This document shows, piece by piece, positions 21,740 to 30,434 of a stretch of 64,000 nucleotides of DNA. Made by a program: the position numbers and the translations under genes. The DNA is taken from positions 386,507 through 450,506 of the forward strand of contig NZ_CP012841.1 of assembly GCF_002073915.1 (NCBI RefSeq). The letters are read 5' to 3'. How positions within the stretch are numbered: position 1 is the stretch's first letter; each line of letters opens with the position of its first letter. This DNA is from Candidatus Riesia pediculicola. Lineage in GTDB: Bacteria > Pseudomonadota > Gammaproteobacteria > Enterobacterales > Enterobacteriaceae. The notes under the pieces are model-generated. The model did not search any database, was not told where the DNA came from, and was given only the letters and a program-made list of their open reading frames with translations.

Positions 21740-22165
21740 TCAATTAATTTCCAATCCCATAGATCGAGCAGTACCTTTCACAGATTTAATGATTGAGGAT
21801 AAATCATGAGTATTCATATCTTTCATTTTTATCTCTGCTATTTTTTTAATTTGTTCTTTCGAAACTTTTCCGACTTTTTTAAGATTTGGCTTGGAAGAAC
21901 CTGACTCTATTCCAGAAAATTTCTTTAAAAGTTCAGAAGTTGGAGGCGTTTTTATGATAACATCAAAACTCTTATCAGGATACAGATATACCAGAACTGA
22001 AACGATAATTCCCTTTTCTGCCGAGCTTGTTTTTTCGTTAAATATCTTACAAAAATTCATAATATTGATCCCTTTCTGTCCTAATATTGGACCTACTGGG
22101 GGATTTGGGGTAGCCTGTCTAGCGGGAATTCTGAGTTTGATTTTTGCTTGTATCTTTTTTTTCAT
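21740..22165 (-). CDS. rplK: 50S ribosomal protein L11
   Basis: L11 belongs to the GTPase-associated centre of the large subunit. The start chosen is the ATG at 22165 (MKKKIQAKIKLRIPARQA), giving 141 residues against 142 in E. coli. The open frame runs upstream to 22294, but that part overlaps nusG and has no counterpart in the family. A weak AGAG ribosome binding site precedes the start. PNPPVGPILGQKGINIMNFC and the C-terminal GTARSMGLEI are conserved. Confidence 0.95.
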   Translation of the reverse strand: MKKKIQAKIKLRIPARQATPNPPVGPILGQKGINIMNFCKIFNEKTSSAEKGIIVSVLVYLYPDKSFDVIIKTPPTSELLKKFSGIESGSSKPNLKKVGKVSKEQIKKIAEIKMKDMNTHDLSSIIKSVKGTARSMGLEIN

Positions 22166-22241
22166 TTTTCTCTTTAGAATTTTTTTAAATTTTATATGAA
22201 ATGAGAATTTGAAATATTTTTCAACCAAAAGAGATGATATC

Positions 22242-22790
22242 TTATATTTTTTCCACTTGGCTAAAATCGAGCTCAACAGGAGTTGATCTTCCAAATATAG
22301 AAACCGAAACTTTCAGTCTATTCTTTTCGTAATCTATTTCTTCTGCTATTCCATTGAAATCTGCAAAAGGTCCGCTACTCACTCGAATTACTTCTCCAGG
22401 TTCAAATAAAGTTTTTGGTCTAGGTTGATCACCAATTTTTTGTAATTTTTCCACAATATCCTCTATCTCTCTTTGATGAACAGAAGCTGGACGATCAGAT
22501 GTTCCTCCTACAAATCCCATCACTTTTGGAATTCCTCTTATGAAGTGCCATGTTTTTTCATTCATGATCATCTGAACTAGAACATACCCTGGAAAAAATT
22601 TTCTTTCACTTTTTCTTCTTTGTCCACCTTTCATCTCTATGATTCCTTCTGAAGGAATCATAATTTCTCCAAAATACGAATCCATGGAATAAAGTTTGAT
22701 ATACTTCTTTAAATATTTTCGTACTTTTGTTTCAAATCCTGAAAAAGACTGAATAACGTACCATTTCATATCTGATGATTTTGATGACAT
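22242..22790 (-). CDS. nusG: Transcription termination/antitermination factor NusG
   Basis: NusG binds RNA polymerase, suppresses pausing, and links it to Rho or the ribosome. The 182 residues (E. coli 181) hold the NGN domain ([28 protein letters not shown]) and the C-terminal KOW domain ([21 protein letters not shown]). It starts one base after the secE stop, so the pair is probably translationally coupled as in E. coli. Confidence 0.97.
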   Translation of the reverse strand: MSSKSSDMKWYVIQSFSGFETKVRKYLKKYIKLYSMDSYFGEIMIPSEGIIEMKGGQRRKSERKFFPGYVLVQMIMNEKTWHFIRGIPKVMGFVGGTSDRPASVHQREIEDIVEKLQKIGDQPRPKTLFEPGEVIRVSSGPFADFNGIAEEIDYEKNRLKVSVSIFGRSTPVELDFSQVEKI

Positions 22791-22791
22791 C

Positions 22792-23181
22792 TTAGATCCT
22801 TAAAGTAATGATTGATGAGATCGTATAAACTAAAATTTTATCGATCATCCAAAATGCGAAAGAAGAAAATATGACGATCATAAGGATGATGAATGTTGTT
22901 TGTAAAGTTTCTTGTAAACTCGGCCAATTTATCTTTCTCATTTCTAAAAATACATCTTCAAGAAATTCAAATAATTTCTTTCTTCTTTTTTTCCTAAAAA
23001 AAAGAGTTATGAGGATAAAAAGAATTAAAAAAGAACTAGCCAAAGTATCTGAAAGATTTCCTGTTTTCCAGAATATAAAAACTCCAAGAATAAAAGATAA
23101 GAGGAGAACTATCGTGTGCTTGATCTTTTTTAAGAAGATACGAATTAAGTTAAGAGTCTTTTTCACTTCCTTTAATTCCAA
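22792..23181 (-). CDS. secE: Preprotein translocase subunit SecE
   Basis: SecE clamps SecY in the inner-membrane Sec channel. The 129-residue product has three predicted hydrophobic segments (about residues 22-38, 48-61 and 94-116), the enterobacterial arrangement, and the conserved amphipathic motif [17 protein letters not shown] before the last helix. Its partner SecY is at 36177-37505. It lies between tuf and nusG as in E. coli. Confidence 0.95.
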   Translation of the reverse strand: MELKEVKKTLNLIRIFLKKIKHTIVLLLSFILGVFIFWKTGNLSDTLASSFLILFILITLFFRKKRRKKLFEFLEDVFLEMRKINWPSLQETLQTTFIILMIVIFSSFAFWMIDKILVYTISSIITLRI

Positions 23182-23308
23182 TTCATATTGAGTTATAGCA
23201 AATAATTCAATGAAATAAAAAATTTTCTTTCTTCTATGAAAAATTTACCTTATAAAACGTACGTTCAAAATAAATCTATCTTTTAAAAAAGTACTTTTCT
23301 AACTCGGA

Positions 23309-24493
23309 TCAAGTTAAAATCTTACTAACGACACCTGCTCCAACTGTTTTTCCTCCTTCTCTAATGGCAAACCTAAGTCCTTCATTCATTGCTATATGCT
23401 CAATAAGAGTGACAACAATCTGAATGTTATCTCCTGGAAGAACCATTTCTATATCGGATGGAAGCTCGACAACTCCAGTCACATCTGTAGTTCTGAAATA
23501 AAATTGAGGTCGATATCCGTTAAAAAATGGAGTGTGTCTTCCTCCTTCTTCTTTCTTTAAAACATACACTTCCGATTCGAATTTGATATGAGGATTGATT
23601 GAACCAGGTTTTGCTAAAACTTGTCCTCTTTCCACTTCTTCTCTTCTAATACCTCGTAATAATACCCCAACGTTTTCTCCAGCCATTCCTTCATTCAATA
23701 GTTTTCGAAACATTTCGATCCCTGTACAAATCGTTTTTTTGGTATCTCTGATTCCAATTACTTCTACTTCTTCTCCAACTTTTAAGACTCCTTGTTCTAT
23801 TCTTCCTGTTACTACTGTTCCTCTTCCAGAGATTGAAAATACATCTTCTATCGGTAAAAGAAATGGAAGATTAATTGCTCTCTTTGGATCAGGAATATAG
23901 GAATCTAATGTGTTTGTCAGTTCTAAAATTTTTTCTTCCCATTTTTTTTCTCCTTCTAGTGATTTCAAAGCAGATCCCCGAATAATTGGAGTCGAATCTC
24001 CTGGAAAATTGTATTGATTTAAGAGTTCACGCACTTCCATTTCGACTAATTCCAATAATTCTTGATCTTCTACCATATCGCATTTGTTTAAAAAGACTAC
24101 TATATAAGGTACTCCTACTTGTCTGCTTAATAAGATATGTTCCCTTGTCTGAGGCATAGCTCCATCTGTTGCTGCAACTACTAAAATTGCTCCGTCCATC
24201 TGTGCAGCTCCTGTTATCATATTTTTCACATAATCTGCGTGTCCAGGGCAATCTACATGAGCATAATGCCTTTTAGGTGTGTCGTATTCCACATGCGAAG
24301 CAGATATGGTAATTCCTCTTTCTTTTTCTTCTGGAGCATTATCAATCTGATCGAAAGCAAAAGCAGTTCCCCCATATTTTTTGGATAGAACAGTTGTAAT
24401 TGCCGAGGTCAAAGTTGTTTTTCCGTGATCAACGTGTCCGATGGTTCCGACGTTAATATGTAACTTTGATCGATTAAATTTTTCTTTAGACAT
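23309..24493 (-). CDS. tuf: Elongation factor Tu
   Basis: EF-Tu brings aminoacyl-tRNA to the ribosome as a GTP complex. The 394 residues carry the G-domain motifs [20 protein letters not shown] and NKCDM in order, then domains 2 and 3 ending [10 protein letters not shown]. The ATG at 24493 has a perfect AGGAGG eight bases before it. This copy lies in the tufB position, after tRNA genes and before secE. The second copy (tufA), normally between fusA and rpsJ, is missing, so this may be the only tuf gene. Confidence 0.98.
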   Translation of the reverse strand: MSKEKFNRSKLHINVGTIGHVDHGKTTLTSAITTVLSKKYGGTAFAFDQIDNAPEEKERGITISASHVEYDTPKRHYAHVDCPGHADYVKNMITGAAQMDGAILVVAATDGAMPQTREHILLSRQVGVPYIVVFLNKCDMVEDQELLELVEMEVRELLNQYNFPGDSTPIIRGSALKSLEGEKKWEEKILELTNTLDSYIPDPKRAINLPFLLPIEDVFSISGRGTVVTGRIEQGVLKVGEEVEVIGIRDTKKTICTGIEMFRKLLNEGMAGENVGVLLRGIRREEVERGQVLAKPGSINPHIKFESEVYVLKKEEGGRHTPFFNGYRPQFYFRTTDVTGVVELPSDIEMVLPGDNIQIVVTLIEHIAMNEGLRFAIREGGKTVGAGVVSKILT

Positions 24494-24500
24494 GTATATT

Positions 24501-24506
24501 CCTCCT
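24501..24506 (-). promoter_or_regulatory. Strong Shine-Dalgarno of tuf
   Basis: On the minus strand AGGAGG lies seven bases before the tuf ATG. It is one of the few perfect ribosome binding sites seen in the window, fitting very high expression of EF-Tu. Confidence 0.75.
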
Positions 24507-24553
24507 GTAAAGATGAACTTTTTTCGATTTTATAAAAATACAAATTTTTGGAA

Positions 24554-24628
24554 TGCTGATAGGCAGATTTGAACTGCCGACCTCACCTATACCAAAGGTG
24601 TGCTCTTCCGGAACTGAGCTATATCAGC
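24554..24628 (-). tRNA. thrT: tRNA-Thr (GGT)
   Basis: The minus strand folds as a full cloverleaf: acceptor GCTGATA/TATCAGC, anticodon stem CACCT/AGGTG with loop TTGGTAT (anticodon GGT), and T-arm with TTCAAAT. It is the counterpart of E. coli thrT, just before tufB. The D-loop is two bases longer than in E. coli. The discriminator A is followed by TTC, so CCA is not encoded. Confidence 0.95.
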
Positions 24629-24632
24629 TTAT

Positions 24633-24704
24633 AGCGGGTAGCGGGATTTGAACCCGCTTCATCAGTTTGGAAGACTGAGATAATAACCATTATACGATAC
24701 CCGC
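24633..24704 (-). tRNA. glyT: tRNA-Gly (TCC)
   Basis: The minus strand gives acceptor GCGGGTA/TACCCGC and anticodon loop CTTCCAA (anticodon TCC); the D-arm and anticodon arm are very close to E. coli glyT. It lies four bases upstream of tRNA-Thr, so they probably share a precursor. CCA is not encoded after the discriminator T. Confidence 0.95.
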
Positions 24705-24790
24705 TTATTTTTTAAAATGTTCTTCCGACATATAAGTAATCGAGTTGGATTTCAATTCATCTCATGTGGAGAAGAACCTTATTTTTTTAT

Positions 24791-24874
24791 TGGTGGGAGA
24801 AGGATTCGAACCTTCGAAGTCTATTTGACGTCAGATTTACAGTCTGCTCCTTTTAACCGCTCAGGAATCCCACC
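24791..24874 (-). tRNA. tyrU: tRNA-Tyr (GTA)
   Basis: This is a class II tRNA with a long variable arm. The minus strand has acceptor GGTGGGA/TCCCACC, anticodon loop CTGTAAA (GTA), and T-arm GAAGG/CCTTC. It is the counterpart of E. coli tyrU. thrU, which precedes tyrU in E. coli, is not present. CCA is not encoded after the discriminator A. Confidence 0.95.
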
Positions 24875-25299
24875 TTTGTTAAATTAAGGATTTATGTATT
24901 GATATTTTGTTTTTTCGATCGGTTAGATTACTGACTCTCTTGAAAGATCTTTTTAAGGTTTGTGATTTGTTATTTAATTGTTAAGCTTAATTTATTAAAA
25001 AAACGAGATTCGTAAATCTATTTTCTCCAATGTGAAACAAATATTTGGATTTTCTTTCAGAACATCCTTATAAAAAATGATCGTTATCCTTTAACATATA
25101 TGTCGTTTTATGTCAATATAAGATTCTTCATACAGAAGATTAATTTTTAAATTAAGATGAGAATATACAAATTTTATGTATTTTTCAATCTATTTGTTGA
25201 TCATATATTAATTCGATTTAGTTTATAAGAATTTTTTAAATAAATAAAAAAGATCGTCTTAATATAACTTTTATAAATTATAAAAAACTTTTTAAAAAA
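24875..25299. other. Spacer between tRNA-Tyr and coaA
   Basis: These 425 AT-rich bases separate the minus-strand tRNA-tuf unit from the plus-strand coaA. In E. coli thrU lies here; I find no cloverleaf. Promoters for both units should be here, but no clear -35/-10 pair stands out. Confidence 0.5.
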
Positions 25300-26112
25300 A
25301 TGAATGATCTAAACTCCATCGATCACAACCTTTTCTGGAATATTTTTAAGTTTTGTATCCTTCCTAATTTTAAAAAACATATTTCATTGAATCGTTCTCA
25401 TAGAAATTACAGAATTCCTTATATTATTGCTATTACAGGAAGCGTAGCGGTTGGAAAGAGTACTACAGCGAATCTGATGAAAATATTGTTACGTTGTTGG
25501 TTGAAGGGTCAAAAAATAGAAGTTATTGCAACAGATAACTTTTTATATCCTAATACGATTCTAAATAGATTAGGTATCATGCAGAAGAAAGGATTTCCTC
25601 AGTCATATAATAATCTTTTATTTAGAAAATTTTTATACGATATTAAATCAGGGGTTAACAAACTTTGCATACCAATATATTCTCATATATTTTACGATAT
25701 TTCTCCAAATGAAGTACAGATCGTTGAGTCTCCTGATCTAATCATTTTAGAAGGTTTGAATATTTTTTACGATATATATCTTTATGAACTTCAAAAATCT
25801 TCTTTTAATTTTTTTGATTTTGTAATATATATCGATGCGGAAGAGTACTTTCTAAAGAGTTGGTATATCGGTAGATTTCTAAATTTCTGTAGAAAATCTG
25901 TGAATTATCCTGGATCTCATTTTCATTATCTTTCGAAATTGAGAAGATCAGAAATTATACAGATCGCTAATAAGTTGTGGATGGAAATTAATAAAATTAA
26001 TTTGCATGAAAATATCTTTCCTTTAAAAAAGGTAGCAAATTTGATAGTTACAAAAGGAAAAGATCATAAGATCGTATCAATTAATTTTTCAAAAAGATAT
26101 TTTACTTTTTAA
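25300..26112 (+). CDS. coaA: Pantothenate kinase (type I), N-terminally short
   Basis: CoaA phosphorylates pantothenate, the first and regulated step of coenzyme A synthesis. The P-loop GSVAVGKSTT (about residues 47-56) and the motifs KKGFPQSY, YSHIFYDI, LEGLNI and WYIGRFL are all present. It has 270 residues against 316 in E. coli: about 45 N-terminal residues are missing. An in-frame TAA at 25237 and the lack of an upstream ATG rule out a longer ATG start. The kinase core is complete, so it is probably active. It is convergent with birA, as in E. coli. Confidence 0.93.
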   Translation: MNDLNSIDHNLFWNIFKFCILPNFKKHISLNRSHRNYRIPYIIAITGSVAVGKSTTANLMKILLRCWLKGQKIEVIATDNFLYPNTILNRLGIMQKKGFPQSYNNLLFRKFLYDIKSGVNKLCIPIYSHIFYDISPNEVQIVESPDLIILEGLNIFYDIYLYELQKSSFNFFDFVIYIDAEEYFLKSWYIGRFLNFCRKSVNYPGSHFHYLSKLRRSEIIQIANKLWMEINKINLHENIFPLKKVANLIVTKGKDHKIVSINFSKRYFTF

Positions 26113-26166
26113 TAACCATTTAAGTTTTTACTCAAATAGAATTTACTTTTTACCTTTATTTCGATT

Positions 26167-26823
26167 TTATTCTCTATAAATCCTAATATTTTCTCTTAAT
26201 TCAAAATGTCGGTCGTTAAAAAAATGATGATTCTTTTCAAACATTACCAATGTTCGATGCGTTTCTCGGATGATTGCACTGACTATTTGATTGCATTCAA
26301 CCCTTCCTATAGTTTTTTGAAGAGTAGTCCAACTCTTTTTTATTTTCTGATGAAATGTATCATTTTCCGATAAATTGATACCAATTCCAATGATACAATG
26401 AACTTCTTCTTTCAAAATACTCGTCGTTTCTATTAAAATTCCACCTACTTTTCTATTTTGAATGTACAAATCGTTTGGTCGTTTCAAAATAATTTTGCAG
26501 TCGTATAATTCGTTTAATACTTTAGCAACGGAAATCCCGATGGCTAAACTGATCGCATTGATAAAGTTTAAATTAATCCTGAATTTCCAATATAGAGATA
26601 AACATATGCTGTTTCCTGGAGAAGAAAACCATTTCTTCCCTCTCCTTCCGAATCCTCTAGTTTGGTGTTCTGCTAAAAATACATCTCCTGTTCTTAGTCT
26701 GTGGATCATTCTTTTTAAACACTGATTTGTAGAATCTACTGTATCTCTTATGAAGATATTTACGTGTTTTACAGACTCTTGAATTTTTTGAATATCTAAG
26801 ATATATAGCTTCTTTTGAAACAT
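26167..26823 (-). CDS. birA: Biotin-protein ligase, reduced to the catalytic domain
   Basis: BirA attaches biotin to the carboxyl carrier protein of acetyl-CoA carboxylase. In E. coli it also represses the biotin operon through an N-terminal winged helix. Here only 218 residues remain (E. coli 321). The product begins just before the catalytic core (DTVDSTNQCL), so the DNA-binding domain is gone; it ends where the C-terminal domain would begin, so that is gone too. The biotinyl-AMP loop reads GFGRRGKKW instead of GRGRRGRKW, and KWPNDLY reads KRPNDLY with the catalytic lysine kept. It is likely a ligase only; activity is inferred. Confidence 0.9.
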   Translation of the reverse strand: MFQKKLYILDIQKIQESVKHVNIFIRDTVDSTNQCLKRMIHRLRTGDVFLAEHQTRGFGRRGKKWFSSPGNSICLSLYWKFRINLNFINAISLAIGISVAKVLNELYDCKIILKRPNDLYIQNRKVGGILIETTSILKEEVHCIIGIGINLSENDTFHQKIKKSWTTLQKTIGRVECNQIVSAIIRETHRTLVMFEKNHHFFNDRHFELRENIRIYRE

Positions 26824-26903
26824 ATGATTGTTAAAATTTTTTGATCAGACGAAAATATTTTCTTTTTTGGTTAGTCATAGGAAAATCTTTAGAAAAAATA
26901 TTT

Positions 26904-27899
26904 TTAAGTAATTTCACCATTTTTTCCTATGAAAATTGCTTCTTTTTCCAAAGATATGCCAAACTTCTCAAAAACTTTTTGATGAACGTATTGAGACAAT
27001 TTTATTATGTCTTGTCCTGTAGAATAACCTCGATTGATTAAAATTAGAGGATTTTTTCTGTATACTTCTGCTCCTCCAATTCTATATCCTTGTAGATTGC
27101 ATTGTTTAATTAACCATCCCGCATGAATTTTGTTCTCTGTGAAGAAGATTTTAGATTGGTATTTTGGAAATTTTTTTCTAATCCAATCCGATATTTCTGG
27201 ATGAACTGTTGGGTTCTTAAAAAAACTTCCGGAATTTCCTAAAATAGATGGATTTGGTATCGATTTGCATCTTTCTTGAAAGATAAATTTTGTAATATCT
27301 TTAACAGTTACTCTTGATGGGAATTTATCAATTATCTTCTTATGATTTAAAACAGGCTGCCAACTTTTTCTAATTTTTAGACAGACTGAAATGACGATAA
27401 AGTTTTTATACTTAATTTTTTTAAAAATACTTCCTCGATATTTAAATTTACATTCTTGATTATAAAATCTTCTTCTTTTTCCATCAGACAAATCGATTGT
27501 ATCAACATATTTGCAAACATCCTTAAATTCCAGTCCGTAAGCTCCCATATTTTGTACGGAAGCTGCTCCAACGGATCCAGGAATGAAAGACATATTCTCC
27601 AAGCCATATATTCTCATTTTTAATAAAGTTTCTACTAGATCTTTCCAACTGTTTCCTGATCCGACATAGATTAAATTATTATTTTTAGATTCTCTAATTC
27701 TCAATTTTTGAATACAATTTAAAGCAACTATTCCGGAAAAATTTTCTATAAAAATCGTTTTATTAATTTTTCCTAGTACTAAGAAAGGATATTTTTTCTT
27801 TTTTGAAAGTTTCCAAAGAAATTTTAATTGCTCAATTGAGTGAAACTTTCGTATTAAATTAGCCTTAACTAATAGACCGAATGAACTGCTTATTCTCAT
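26904..27899 (-). CDS. murB: UDP-N-acetylenolpyruvoylglucosamine reductase
   Basis: MurB reduces the enolpyruvyl group to make UDP-MurNAc for peptidoglycan, using FAD and NADPH. The 331-residue product (E. coli 342) has the FAD-binding motif IPGSVGAASVQNMGAYG, YRGSIFK with the active-site arginine, GNSGSFFKNP with the proton-donating serine, AGWLIKQCNLQG, and the C-terminal glutamate in LEKEAIFIG. With murJ and alr in this window it indicates that a cell wall is still made. It lies upstream of birA as in E. coli. Confidence 0.95.
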   Translation of the reverse strand: MRISSSFGLLVKANLIRKFHSIEQLKFLWKLSKKKKYPFLVLGKINKTIFIENFSGIVALNCIQKLRIRESKNNNLIYVGSGNSWKDLVETLLKMRIYGLENMSFIPGSVGAASVQNMGAYGLEFKDVCKYVDTIDLSDGKRRRFYNQECKFKYRGSIFKKIKYKNFIVISVCLKIRKSWQPVLNHKKIIDKFPSRVTVKDITKFIFQERCKSIPNPSILGNSGSFFKNPTVHPEISDWIRKKFPKYQSKIFFTENKIHAGWLIKQCNLQGYRIGGAEVYRKNPLILINRGYSTGQDIIKLSQYVHQKVFEKFGISLEKEAIFIGKNGEIT

Positions 27900-28276
27900 A
27901 TTTTAAGATTAGTTGAATATCTATCAATTGATTTAATGGATCTACGTGACGAACCATTATTTATATAATGTGGTTATTCTTTTTCTTAAAAAGCAATTTT
28001 CTTGAACGAAAAATCTCAATTATAGGGTATCAAAGATACCTTGATCATTATAGAGATAATTTCATTATTTTCATATATGTTTTAAGTTCGAAAAATTGAA
28101 ATTTTAATCCTTTCGAACTTTATTCGATCTTCCATCAGTCTAACTAAATCGTGAAAGATAAATGAACTTTTAAATTTTAATAAATATATGAAATAGATTC
28201 TTGAAAATATATTTTTCAAATTATTTTTCTTTTAAGCTTATTTCTCTAAATTTAGAAAACAACTTTATTTACCATA
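27900..28276. other. Non-coding junction between aroE and murB
   Basis: These 377 AT-rich bases hold no ORF, tRNA or rRNA sequence that I can recognise. In E. coli murB lies directly downstream of the rrnB operon and aroE lies upstream of rrnD, both in the orientation seen here. The spacer is therefore the place where a hybrid rRNA operon would have been. Confidence 0.5.
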
Positions 28277-29113
28277 TTATGGGTTGAATAATCTTTTATT
28301 TTTTTCACGGATTTCTTTCAATATAGATTTTGCATTCGGCATCTTTCCTGTCCAGAATTTAAAGGAAAATGCTGCTTGCCAAACTAACATGCCAATTCCA
28401 TCCGAATGTTGTAATACTCCATATTTTCGAGCAAGTTTAATAAACGGAGTGTTCTCTAAATATTTGTAAAACATATCATAACAAAAGACGAATTTATCAA
28501 ATATCTTTGGGGAGATCTTTGGTACTTTTCCGAACATTCCACTAGATGTTGCGTTGATAATTATGTCGTATTCTGGTTTTTGAACCTCTTCTATTCTTTT
28601 AGATTGAATTTTTTTGGTTTTGTGAAAAAGATAAGATATTTTCTTCGATTTATCGTAAGTGCGATTTACTAGAATAATCTTTACTGGATACTGTAATAAA
28701 GAAACTATTGCTGAACGAGATGCATTTCCAGCTCCTATTATTAGGATTTTTATTATTTTTTTTTGAGTTATCAAATATTTTTTTAAATCCATTATTAATC
28801 CAATTCCATCCATGTTATCTCCAAATAACATCTTGTTTTTTAACTTAATGACATTAATAGAGCCGCAGAGTTTAGCTCGATTTGTCAGTTTATGAACAAT
28901 TTTATAAGCATATCCTTTTAAAGGAGTCGTAATATTTAATCCATTTCCATTTTCAGAATAAAAAAACTGATGTATTTTCTTTTGAAGTTGATTTTTGAAA
29001 ACTAACTTTTTCCGATATTCGATTTGTAATCCGATTTGTTTGGCAAACAATTTGTGAATTATTGGTGATTTGCTGTGATGAATCGGATTTCCAAAAATAG
29101 CAAATTTTTCCAT
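28277..29113 (-). CDS. aroE: Shikimate dehydrogenase
   Basis: AroE reduces 3-dehydroshikimate to shikimate with NADPH on the way to chorismate. The 278-residue product (E. coli 272) shows the substrate-binding NPIHHSKSPIIH, NITTPLKGYAY with the catalytic lysine, NMDGIGL, and the NADP-binding GAGNASRSAI. It follows tsaC after three bases, as in E. coli. Retention of this step next to pabC suggests that chorismate is still made for folate and perhaps other aromatics. Confidence 0.95.
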   Translation of the reverse strand: MEKFAIFGNPIHHSKSPIIHKLFAKQIGLQIEYRKKLVFKNQLQKKIHQFFYSENGNGLNITTPLKGYAYKIVHKLTNRAKLCGSINVIKLKNKMLFGDNMDGIGLIMDLKKYLITQKKIIKILIIGAGNASRSAIVSLLQYPVKIILVNRTYDKSKKISYLFHKTKKIQSKRIEEVQKPEYDIIINATSSGMFGKVPKISPKIFDKFVFCYDMFYKYLENTPFIKLARKYGVLQHSDGIGMLVWQAAFSFKFWTGKMPNAKSILKEIREKNKRLFNP

Positions 29114-29116
29114 ATT

Positions 29117-29680
29117 TCACCTTTTTCTATATAAATATCCATTTAATAAATCTTGAACAATCGAATGTTGAAAATTTCCTAATGTTTTTCCATTCATTGT
29201 TCGTACGCACTGATTAAATTTTTTTGCAACTTCATTTTTTGTTCGGCAAGGAGCATCATTACTGATATTGGCACTGGTAGAAATGATTGGTTTACCATAA
29301 TTTAAGCATATATTTTTTATATATTCGAATCTACTGATTCGAATAGCAATCGATTTAAATTGTCCTGTTATTAATTTAGAAACACATTTTTTAGCAGGAA
29401 CTACCCAAGTTCTCGGAAAAAAAGTGTCGTGAAAACTAATTATTCTTTTTTGAAACTTAGTTAATTTTTTATCGTCAATATACTTGGTTAATTTATCATA
29501 ATTATCTGAGACTAGTATGAATCCCTTTTCCCAAGAACGGTTTTTCAAAGTCAATAGTTTTTGAATTGTTTTGTCGTTATCTGGATCACATCCTAAACTA
29601 AAAACAGATTCTGCTGGATAGGCAATTATCTCTCCATTTTTAAGTGCCCATATTATTTTTAATAATTCAGAATTTTTCAT
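29117..29680 (-). CDS. tsaC: Threonylcarbamoyl-AMP synthase TsaC
   Basis: TsaC makes threonylcarbamoyl-AMP for the universal t6A37 modification of ANN-decoding tRNAs. The 187 residues (E. coli 190) show the YrdC fold: IAYPAESVFSLGCDPD near the N-terminus, KNRSWEKGFILV, and the conserved STSANIS near residue 138. The segment usually reading WPGPVTF is FFPRTWVV here. It is co-oriented with aroE; yrdD and smf, which separate it from def in E. coli, are gone. Confidence 0.93.
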   Translation of the reverse strand: MKNSELLKIIWALKNGEIIAYPAESVFSLGCDPDNDKTIQKLLTLKNRSWEKGFILVSDNYDKLTKYIDDKKLTKFQKRIISFHDTFFPRTWVVPAKKCVSKLITGQFKSIAIRISRFEYIKNICLNYGKPIISTSANISNDAPCRTKNEVAKKFNQCVRTMNGKTLGNFQHSIVQDLLNGYLYRKR

Positions 29681-29947
29681 ATCATTTGTTCTTTCATTTC
29701 TAAGAATTGATCTTTCGTATTTTGATATTTTTAAGCAACACCAATTGTGTTAAATTTAATCAATTTGAACATTTTTTAGAATTCTTTTTTTGAATATTTT
29801 AATTGAATAATTTCGTAAAAAAATGTTTTTGAGATTGTGTTCAATATTCTAAAAAATTTTTTCATTCATCATCTTTTAAAATATCGACAATACTTATTTA
29901 AATTGGTAATCTTTTAAAGATCAACGAATAACTTTTTAATTTTTACA

Positions 29948-30403
29948 ATGATTCCATCTTTAAATATATTGCAGTACCCTGATTCGAGGTTAAGAAAAGT
30001 TGCTAAACCAGTTAAGTTGATTACATCAGAAATTAAAGATTTGGTAAGGAATATGTTTAAAATCATGTATGAAAAAGGAGGAATAGGATTGGCGGCAACT
30101 CAAGTAAATATTCATCAAAGAATAGTAGTAATCAACATCTCTCAAAGAGAAAAGAAGGATGAATTAACTTTAATTAATCCAATCATTTTAAGTTCACATG
30201 GAGTAATTTCTTTGGAAGAAAGATGTCTTTCGGTTTCTAATAGGGCAGGTTGTATATTAAGATCAAAGTTTATTGAAGTTAAAACAAAAAGTTTATCTGG
30301 AAAAGAATTTATATTTCATGCAAAAGGTCTTCTTTCTGTCTGCATACAGCATGAAGTAGATCATTTAGACGGAAAACTATTTATTGATTATTTAAGGAAA
30401 TGA
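29948..30403 (+). CDS. def: Peptide deformylase, short form with altered motif 2
   Basis: Def removes the formyl group from nascent proteins. Motif 1 is GIGLAATQV and motif 3 is QHEVDHLDG, with the two metal-binding histidines and the catalytic glutamate. Motif 2, normally EGCLS, reads ERCLS: the metal-binding cysteine is kept but glycine is replaced by arginine. The protein has 151 residues (E. coli 169) and stops right after LFIDYLRK, so the C-terminal helix is missing. It is 31 bases from fmt, the gene for the opposite reaction. Confidence 0.93.
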   Translation: MIPSLNILQYPDSRLRKVAKPVKLITSEIKDLVRNMFKIMYEKGGIGLAATQVNIHQRIVVINISQREKKDELTLINPIILSSHGVISLEERCLSVSNRAGCILRSKFIEVKTKSLSGKEFIFHAKGLLSVCIQHEVDHLDGKLFIDYLRK

Positions 30404-30434
30404 TAGAAATAAAAGATTTTAATTTTAATTCAAT

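Noticed and set aside
21740..22294. A longer L11 with about 43 extra N-terminal residues
   Set aside because: The extension overlaps the nusG 3' end and has no counterpart; the ATG at 22165 matches the family start. The same reasoning shortened rpsD, rpsK, rpsC, rplE, rpsJ, rpoA and rpsN.
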